A stretch of 64,000 bases of DNA, from contig NZ_CABVPX010000019.1 of the NCBI RefSeq assembly GCF_902499125.1, positions 62,001 through 126,000 on the forward strand. Direction: 5' to 3'. This DNA comes from Burkholderia arboris. GTDB lineage: Bacteria; Pseudomonadota; Gammaproteobacteria; Burkholderiales; Burkholderiaceae. Under the pieces are notes generated by a model. That model searched no databases. It had not been told where the DNA came from and saw only the letters and a program-made list of their open reading frames with translations. How positions within the stretch are numbered: position 1 is the stretch's first letter; every line of letters begins with the position of its first letter. Positions 58,385-64,000 of the stretch are shown here, one piece after another. The position numbers and the translations under genes were made by a program.

Positions 58385-58410
58385 CGGCGTGTTTCACGTG
58401 AAACACGCCG
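58385..58410 (-). promoter_or_regulatory. Perfect parS site that is also the livF terminator hairpin
   Basis: TGTTTCACGTGAAACA (58390-58405) is an exact parS consensus. It lies in a 26-bp perfect palindrome whose RNA on the minus strand would be an 11-bp stem with an ACGT loop. That stem is followed directly by TTTTTGTTTG (58384 downward), the form of an intrinsic terminator. It lies 28 bases after the livF stop. Confidence 0.88.
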
Positions 58411-58437
58411 CCCGTTTCCCGCCAACTACCCAAGCCA

Positions 58438-59193
58438 TCAAGCCGTCTTCTTCGCCAACCCCAGGTACGTTTCGATCACACGCGGGTTCTGCGCAAGCTC
58501 GGCAGCCGGCCCTTCCAGCGCAAACTCACCGGTCTCCAGCACATAACCGTAGTCCGAGATCTGCAATGCCGCCCGCGCGTTCTGCTCGATCAGCAGCGTC
58601 GCCACGCCCGTCCCGCGCAACGCGCTGATGATATGAAAAATCTCCTTCACGATCAGCGGCGCCAGCCCGAGGCTCGGTTCGTCGAGCATCAGCAGATCGG
58701 GCTTACCCATCAGCGCACGGCCGACCGCGAGCATCTGCCGCTCGCCGCCGGACAGCGTGCCGGCTGCCTGCTTGCGGCGCTCCTTCAGCCGCGGGAACAG
58801 CGCGAACACGTGATCGAGCTGGTCGAGGAAGTTCGATTCGCCAGCCTGCTTGCGGCGATACGCACCCAGCACGAGGTTGTCCTCGACCGTCATCGTGCTG
58901 AACAGCTCACGCTTTTCCGGCACGAGGCACATCCCGCGCGCGACACGCTGCTCGACCGGCAACGCGCCGACGTCGTTGCCGCGATACACGACCGCGCCCG
59001 ACGCATGCCCTGTTACCGGCAATGCACCCATGATCGCGTTCAGCAGCGTCGACTTGCCGGCACCGTTCGGGCCGATCACGCTGACAATCTGCCCCGCACC
59101 GACCTTGATCGCCGCGCCGTGCAGCGCCTCCACCTTCCCGTACCGGACCGCCAGCCCGCGCACTTCGAGAATCGGCATCGTCGTGTCCGTCAT
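58438..59193 (-). CDS. livF: Branched-chain-type ABC transporter ATPase LivF
   Basis: 251-residue ATP-binding subunit. Walker A GPNGAGKST, signature LSGGERQMLAVGRALM, Walker B LLMLDEPSLGLAP, and the LivF-typical end RVIETYLGL. ATG 59193 shares one base with the stop of the upstream fused permease-ATPase (TGATG), so translation is coupled; a GTG one codon earlier is possible. The second ATPase of the pair, LivG, is fused to the permease. A terminator-like parS palindrome follows. Confidence 0.95.
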   Translation of the reverse strand: MTDTTMPILEVRGLAVRYGKVEALHGAAIKVGAGQIVSVIGPNGAGKSTLLNAIMGALPVTGHASGAVVYRGNDVGALPVEQRVARGMCLVPEKRELFSTMTVEDNLVLGAYRRKQAGESNFLDQLDHVFALFPRLKERRKQAAGTLSGGERQMLAVGRALMGKPDLLMLDEPSLGLAPLIVKEIFHIISALRGTGVATLLIEQNARAALQISDYGYVLETGEFALEGPAAELAQNPRVIETYLGLAKKTA

Positions 59194-60977
59194 CACTCCA
59201 CCCCGCCCAGATACGCTTCGAGCACCGCCGGGTCCTGCTGCACATCCTGCGGCAGCCCTTCCGCGATCCGCGTGCCGAACTCCATCACCACCAGCCGGTC
59301 GGTGAGATTCATCACGAAATCCATGTCATGTTCCACGAGCAACACGCTCATGCCTTCGGCCTTCAACCGTCGCAGCAGGTCGGCGAGTTGCTGCTTCTCC
59401 TGGTAGCGCAGCCCGGCCGCCGGTTCGTCGAGCAGCAGCAGCGTCGGATCGCAGCACAGCGCGCGTGCGATTTCGAGAATCCGCTGCTGGCCGAGCGCGA
59501 GGCTGCCCGCTTCGTCGTACATGTGCTTCTCGAGCCCCACGCGGCGGATCTGGCGTGCGGCTTCAGCCAGCAGTTGCGCTTCCTCATGCGCATTGAGCCG
59601 CGCGATGCTGCGCCACACGCCCGTATGGCCGCGCAGATGCGCACCGATCGCGACGTTCTCGAGCACCGTCATCGCCGGCAGCAACTTCACGTGCTGGAAC
59701 GTACGGCCGATGCCGCGGCGAACGATCTGGCGCGACGTGAGCCCGTCGATACGCTCGCCACGGAACGTGATCGTGCCGCCCGTCGGCTTCAGCACGCCCG
59801 TCACGAGGTTGAACGTGGTCGACTTGCCAGCGCCGTTAGGGCCGATCAGTCCGATGATCTGCCCCGCTTTCACGTCGAAGCTGACGTCGTTGACGGCGAC
59901 GAGCCCGCCGAACTGCTTGCGTGCGTTGTCGACGACGAGCAGCGGCTCGCCGGCCGCCGGCTTCGCACGCTGCGGCAGCGGATCGGCCTGCTCGGGCACG
60001 TGGGCACGCGGCCCGCGCGGGAACAGCCTCGCAACGAACGGCCACACGCCCTGGCGCGCGTACTGCAGCAGCAGCACCATCAGCACGCCGAACACGATGA
60101 TCTCGAAGTTGCCTTCCGAACCGAGCAGCTTCGGCAGCAGCGTCTGCAGGTAGTCCTGCAGCACGGTGAGAATCGCCGCACCGAGCACCGCGCCCCACAC
60201 GTGCGACACGCCACCCACCACGGCCATGAACAGGAATTCGATCCCGTGGTTCAGGCCGAACGGGGTCGGGTTCACCGCACGCTGCAAGTGCGCGTACAGG
60301 AAGCCCGACACGGCGGCCAGCACCGCTGCGTAGACGAAGATCACCACGCGCATCCACGCGGTGTTCACGCCCATCGCCTCGGCCATCACGCCGCCGCCGC
60401 GCAGTGCGCGGATCGCGCGCCCCGGGCGGCTGTTCAGCAGGTTCTGCACCGACACGATCGCGGCCAGCACCACGGCCCAGATCAGGAAGTACAGGCTGCG
60501 GCCGCTTTCGAGCGTGATGCCGAACAGGTTCAGCGCCGGAATCCCGTTGATCCCGTCGTACTTGCCGAGCAGTTCGAGGTTGCCGAACAGGTAGAACAAC
60601 GCGAGGCCCCACGCGATCGTGCCGAGCGGCAGGAAGTGCCCGGACAGCCGCATCGTGACCGCGCCCAGCACGAGCGCGACGAGCGCCGTCAGCACGACGC
60701 CGACGATCAGCGCGAGCCACGGCGACACGCCATAGCGCGTCGTCAGGAACGCGGTTGCATACGCGCCGATACCGACGAACGCGGCCTGCCCGAAGCTCGT
60801 CATCCCGCCGACGCCCGTCAGCAGCACGAGCCCGATCGCGACGATCGCATAGAGGCCGATGTAGTTCAGCAGCGTAATCCAGTACTCGGGCACCTGCAGC
60901 GCGCCGGGCAGTACCGGCAACGCGAACAGCACCACGAGAAACACCCAGAAGGTCTTGTTGCGTACCATCGTCTTCAT
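59193..60977 (-). CDS. Fused permease-ATPase (LivM-LivG) of a branched-chain-type ABC transporter
   Basis: 594 residues combining two usually separate subunits. Residues about 1-325 are a LivM-type permease of 8-9 helices (LLNYIGLYAIVAIGLVLLTG, SFGQAAFVGIGAYATAFL, GLNHGIEFLFMAVVGGVSHVWG). A linker of about 25 residues rich in Pro and Arg follows, and then a LivG-type ATPase (about 350-594): Walker A GPNGAGKST, LivG signature LALGQQRILEIARAL, Walker B LLLLDEPAAGL, switch His in VLLVEHDMDFV. No stop or frameshift breaks the joint. ATG 60977 follows GGAG. It lies between livH and livF in normal order. Confidence 0.93.
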   Translation of the reverse strand: MKTMVRNKTFWVFLVVLFALPVLPGALQVPEYWITLLNYIGLYAIVAIGLVLLTGVGGMTSFGQAAFVGIGAYATAFLTTRYGVSPWLALIVGVVLTALVALVLGAVTMRLSGHFLPLGTIAWGLALFYLFGNLELLGKYDGINGIPALNLFGITLESGRSLYFLIWAVVLAAIVSVQNLLNSRPGRAIRALRGGGVMAEAMGVNTAWMRVVIFVYAAVLAAVSGFLYAHLQRAVNPTPFGLNHGIEFLFMAVVGGVSHVWGAVLGAAILTVLQDYLQTLLPKLLGSEGNFEIIVFGVLMVLLLQYARQGVWPFVARLFPRGPRAHVPEQADPLPQRAKPAAGEPLLVVDNARKQFGGLVAVNDVSFDVKAGQIIGLIGPNGAGKSTTFNLVTGVLKPTGGTITFRGERIDGLTSRQIVRRGIGRTFQHVKLLPAMTVLENVAIGAHLRGHTGVWRSIARLNAHEEAQLLAEAARQIRRVGLEKHMYDEAGSLALGQQRILEIARALCCDPTLLLLDEPAAGLRYQEKQQLADLLRRLKAEGMSVLLVEHDMDFVMNLTDRLVVMEFGTRIAEGLPQDVQQDPAVLEAYLGGVE

Positions 60978-60981
60978 CGCG

Positions 60982-62037
60982 TCACTCCTCTTCCTCTTCC
61001 GCATGCGGCGTCACGAAGCTCCGCCACAGCAGCACCGGAATGATCAGCGTGAACACGATCACCTCCTTGTAGGCACTCGCCCAGAACGACGAATACGATT
61101 CGAGCACACCGACCAGCAGCGAGCCGGCGGCCGCGAGCGGATAGCTGACGAGCCCGCCGATGATCGCGCCGACGAAGCCCTTCAGGCCGATCAGGAAACC
61201 CGAGTCGTAGTAGATCGTCGTCAGCGGGCCGACGAGGATCCCGGACAGCACGCCGAGCCCCGCCGCGAACGTGAACGCGAGCCGCCCCGCTTCCGTCGTG
61301 CCGATGCCCACGAGCCGCGCGCCGAGCCGGTTCACCGACGTCGCGCGCAGCGCCTTGCCGGCGATCGTGCGGCCGAAGTACACGTAGAGCGCACCGATCA
61401 GCACGAGCGCCGTGACGACGACCAGGATGCTCTGCACCGACACCGTCATGCTGCCGATCGCGATCGACGCATCCGAGAAGCCGTTGGTGCGCGAGCCTTC
61501 CGCGCCGAACATCACGAGCCCGAGGCCGACCATTGCGAAGTGGACGGCGACCGACACGATCAGCAGCAGCAGCGTCGTGCCTTCGGCGATCGGCTGGTAC
61601 ACGAGCCGGTAAACGAACGGCCCCATCGGCACGACGATCGCGAGCGTCAGCGCGATCTGTGCGAGCATCGGCATCGGCTGCGCGGCAAAGCTGCGCGTGA
61701 TCGCGAACACCGCGAGCGGCAGCAGGATGTAGCGGCTGCCGAGCGTCGCGAGCGTGCGGCCGAGCTGATGGCGGCGTTCGCGATGCCGGATCAGGCCGCC
61801 GACTTCGAGCAGGAAACACGCGATGCCCATCACGAACAGCAGCCAGCAGGTGGCGGGAAATTTCTGCGCCTGTAACGCGGCAAGCGTCAGCGCACCGTAG
61901 GCGACGAATTCGCCCTGGGGAATGAAGATCACCCGCGTGACGGAAAACACCAGCACGAGCGCCAGAGACAGCAATGCATAAATGGCGCCGGTCGTGATGC
62001 CGTCTTGCGCGAGGATCGCCGCAATCGAGAGATCCAT
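60982..62037 (-). CDS. livH: Branched-chain-type ABC transporter permease LivH
   Basis: 351-residue inner-membrane subunit with the LivH opening DGITTGAIYALLSLALVLVFSVTRVIFIPQGEFVAYG and the EAA-like loop KALRATSVNRLGARLVGIG. It pairs with the fused LivM-LivG protein. It is longer than the usual ~300 residues because of an extra region near residues 60-110 (CFLLEVGGLIRHRERRHQLGRTL). The C-terminus ends with five Glu. ATG 62037 lacks a strong ribosome site. It follows the binding-protein gene by 199 bases. Confidence 0.92.
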   Translation of the reverse strand: MDLSIAAILAQDGITTGAIYALLSLALVLVFSVTRVIFIPQGEFVAYGALTLAALQAQKFPATCWLLFVMGIACFLLEVGGLIRHRERRHQLGRTLATLGSRYILLPLAVFAITRSFAAQPMPMLAQIALTLAIVVPMGPFVYRLVYQPIAEGTTLLLLIVSVAVHFAMVGLGLVMFGAEGSRTNGFSDASIAIGSMTVSVQSILVVVTALVLIGALYVYFGRTIAGKALRATSVNRLGARLVGIGTTEAGRLAFTFAAGLGVLSGILVGPLTTIYYDSGFLIGLKGFVGAIIGGLVSYPLAAAGSLLVGVLESYSSFWASAYKEVIVFTLIIPVLLWRSFVTPHAEEEEE

Positions 62038-62236
62038 ACGTTTCGTGTATCGAGAATGCTGCGGAGAAACGAAAGACGGGAACGGCCGGGGCGCGGACGA
62101 CACGACAGGCGCGTCAGGCGCCACGCGGCGGGCCCCGCTGGTTCCAGGCGGCACGGGCGCGGCCTGTCAGGCCCGGCGCCCTGCCGCCGGCGGGCACGGC
62201 ACCGTTCGCGCCGCGCACGCCGGTTTCACGTGGTGC

Positions 62237-63394
62237 TTACTCGGCCTGCAGCTTCCACTTGCCGTCGACGATCTGCACCATCACGCGTGCACGCGTATCG
62301 AAGCCGTTGTGATCGGTCGCCGTCATGTTGATCACGCCGTGCGACACGGGCAGGTCCTTCACGCTTTCGATCGACGCGCGCAGCGCCTCGCGGAACGCCT
62401 CGGTGCCCGGCTGGCCCTTCTTCAGCGCTTCCGGAATCGCGCGCTGCAGCAACAGCCCCGCATCCCACGCATGGCCGCCGAACGTCGCCAGCGAACCCGC
62501 GCCGTAGGCCTTCTCGTACGCAGCCTTGTAGCCGAGCGCCGGCTTCTTCACCGGGTTCGAATCGGGCAGCTGGTCGGTCACGAGCACCGGGCCGGCCGGC
62601 AGGATCTCGCCTTCGCAATCCTTGCCGCACACGCGCAGGAAGTCGTTGTTCGCGACGCCGTGCGTCTGGTACACCTTGCCCTTGTAGCCGCGCTCCTTCA
62701 GCGTCTTCGCCGGCAGCGCCGCCGGCGTGCCGGAGCCCGCGATCAGCACCGCATCCGGGTTCGAGCCCATCAGCTTCAGCACCTGCCCCATCACCGACGC
62801 GTCGGTGCGGTTGAAACGCTCGTTCGACACGACCTTCAGGCCGTTCTTCGCGGCCGCCGCGTTGAACGTGTTGTACCAGCTGTCGCCGTACGCATCCGCG
62901 AACCCGATGAAGCCGACCGTCTTCACGCCGTGCTTCGCCATGTAGCCGGCGATCGCGTCGGCCATCAGCTGGTCGTTCTGCGGCACCTTGAACATCCACG
63001 CACGCTTCGCGTCCATCGGCGCGATGATCTGCGCGCTCGCCGCGAGCGAGATCGTCGGCGTCTTGCCCTGCGATACCGGGTCGAGCATCGCGAGCGAGTT
63101 CGGCGTGACGGACGAGCCGATGATCGCGTCGACGTGGTCCTCGTCGATCAGCTTGCGCACGTTCTGCACCGCGCGGCTCGTGTCGGAGGCGTCATCCAGC
63201 ACGATGTACTGGACGCTCTTGCCCGCGATTTCCTTCGGCAGCAGCGCGATCGTGTTCTTTTCCGGAATCCCGAGCGACGCGGCCGGCCCGGTGGCCGATA
63301 GCGTCACGCCGATCTTCACCTGCGCCGACGCCGTTGCCGCCGCGCACACGAGGCCCGCGGCGAGCACGGCCTCCATCCATCGATTCATCTTCAT
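62237..63394 (-). CDS. Substrate-binding protein of the Liv-type transporter
   Basis: 385 residues with a signal peptide (MKMNRWMEAVLAAGLVCAAATASA) and the LivK fold: VKIGVTLSATGPAASLGIPEKN, DAIIGSSVTPNSLAMLDPVSQ, GFIGFADAYGDSWYNTF. Two cysteines in RVCGKDCEGEI could form a disulfide. Relatives of this transporter group carry aromatic acids or other non-amino-acid ligands as well as leucine, so the substrate is open. First gene of the operon; ATG 63394 is preceded by a weak GGAGACAA. Confidence 0.92.
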   Translation of the reverse strand: MKMNRWMEAVLAAGLVCAAATASAQVKIGVTLSATGPAASLGIPEKNTIALLPKEIAGKSVQYIVLDDASDTSRAVQNVRKLIDEDHVDAIIGSSVTPNSLAMLDPVSQGKTPTISLAASAQIIAPMDAKRAWMFKVPQNDQLMADAIAGYMAKHGVKTVGFIGFADAYGDSWYNTFNAAAAKNGLKVVSNERFNRTDASVMGQVLKLMGSNPDAVLIAGSGTPAALPAKTLKERGYKGKVYQTHGVANNDFLRVCGKDCEGEILPAGPVLVTDQLPDSNPVKKPALGYKAAYEKAYGAGSLATFGGHAWDAGLLLQRAIPEALKKGQPGTEAFREALRASIESVKDLPVSHGVINMTATDHNGFDTRARVMVQIVDGKWKLQAE

Positions 63395-63463
63395 TTACGT
63401 TGTCTCCAAACGCTGCTCGAAAAAGCCACGGGTCGCTCGGGCGGCTCCCGGTCTCCAAACAAG

Positions 63464-63475
63464 TTAATATCTTAA
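63464..63475. promoter_or_regulatory. AT-rich dyad upstream of the liv operon
   Basis: TTAA-TATC-TTAA stands within a 20-base A/T stretch 70-85 bases before the binding-protein gene, a striking contrast to its surroundings. It may be an operator of the MarR type or part of the promoter. Confidence 0.35.
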
Positions 63476-63480
63476 TTATC

Positions 63481-64000
63481 TCGCCCAGCCGCGCCCATGC
63501 TCGTTTTCCCGTGAAACGCCGCACCCATGCGCCGCATGCCGGCCGAAACGGTCGTTCGACCGTCACGATGCGCAACAGCGGTGTCGTCAGGATGAAGCAG
63601 GCGAAGAAATGCAGGATCGTGCGGGAGATCGATGCGGGCGCAACGATGGCGGGAAGGCATGCCGATCCGGCCGGACGGGGCCGGGCCGGCGAACGGTGAA
63701 ACGTCGGAAAACCGGCGGGTCATGAGGATGCGGATACGGATGCAAGCGCAACGACCCGCGATGGCGTCGCAACGCGCATACAGGCCGCAGAACGGCTCGG
63801 GAAAGCCGCGAAGACCTGTCCCGCACCTCGCGACGAACGAGCGGCGCCAGCCGCCCCTCCTGCCCCGAACCATCGTCCTGCGCTGCTCATCCAACCGCAC
63901 TCCCTCTTCTGCATTCTGCTTGTAGGAGAACTGCCGACCGTTTTCCCGACCGCGCGGTCGGCGAAAGCTGAGTGTAACGGACGCGTTTCGCGCACGCCAA
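63481..64000. other. Right-edge region without a convincing gene
   Basis: No frame here combines a ribosome site with a believable protein; the open frames are Arg-rich shadows of high-GC DNA. Near the edge is the perfect 16-bp palindrome CCGACCGCGCGGTCGG (63948-63963), with a further GCCGACCG at 63935-63942. On the minus strand TACACT just beyond it could be a -10. It probably belongs to a gene outside the window. Confidence 0.45.

Noticed and set aside
62223..62236. Third parS-like sequence, GTTTCACGTGGTGC
   Set aside because: Only 11 of 16 consensus positions match and the right half of the palindrome is lost.
63472..63900. 142-codon minus-strand frame near the right edge
   Set aside because: Cys/Arg-rich random-looking sequence without a ribosome site or family match.

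Overview
The window reads as chromosome 1 of a Burkholderia, most likely of the B. cepacia complex. The DNA is GC-rich, third codon positions are nearly all G or C, and the gene order (atpIBEFHAGDC next to mnmG-rsmG-parA-parB, with priA, hemE and a split ethanolamine locus nearby) fits the origin-proximal part of that chromosome. No rRNA, tRNA, insertion sequence, prophage or CRISPR array was seen. Nearly all of the sequence is accounted for by about 50 protein genes and their control regions.

Region by region. 1-2500: the end of an alginate-lyase-like gene, L-serine dehydratase sdaA, and a vapBC toxin-antitoxin pair with its own operators. 2837-5643: a two-gene unit joining a thiamine-diphosphate enzyme to a family-9-like glycosyltransferase. 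5734-16430: an ethanolamine locus (eutR, a flavin-binding protein, an acetaldehyde dehydrogenase with a sigma-54 promoter, eutC, eutB, eat), interrupted by an unknown gene and an MFS exporter/LysR pair. 16617-19235: a mechanosensitive channel and an AraC-GyrI regulator. 19336-23457: a metal-efflux unit (zinc-ribbon protein, His-rich P-type ATPase, cadR) and a PadR regulator. 23503-26949: an aminotransferase / solute-binding protein / FAD oxidoreductase operon. 27161-31144: TetR with an AidB-like acyl-CoA dehydrogenase and an acyl-CoA ligase. 31264-36420: a solute-binding protein and trifunctional putA. 36777-40584: priA and hemE. 40734-43983: a PheC-like periplasmic protein, a structured intergenic region, and an acyl-CoA synthetase. 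44227-51811: the F1Fo ATP synthase operon. 52380-57930: mnmG-rsmG-parA-parB and an SLC13-like transporter. 58438-63394: a branched-chain-type ABC transporter with a fused permease-ATPase. The last 600 bases hold no convincing gene.

How the parts work together. Eat imports ethanolamine, EutBC splits it to acetaldehyde and ammonia, and the aldehyde dehydrogenase makes acetate (or acetyl-CoA precursors), with EutR as the probable regulator. PutA degrades proline and should repress its own gene through an array of GTTGCA motifs in front of it. ParA and ParB have two parS sites close by: one inside mnmG and one that is also the apparent intrinsic terminator of the liv operon. In the ATP synthase operon, four related hairpins sit in two intergenic gaps and look like one repeat family. 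Numbers in this annotation come from reading the sequence; no searches or folding programs were run.
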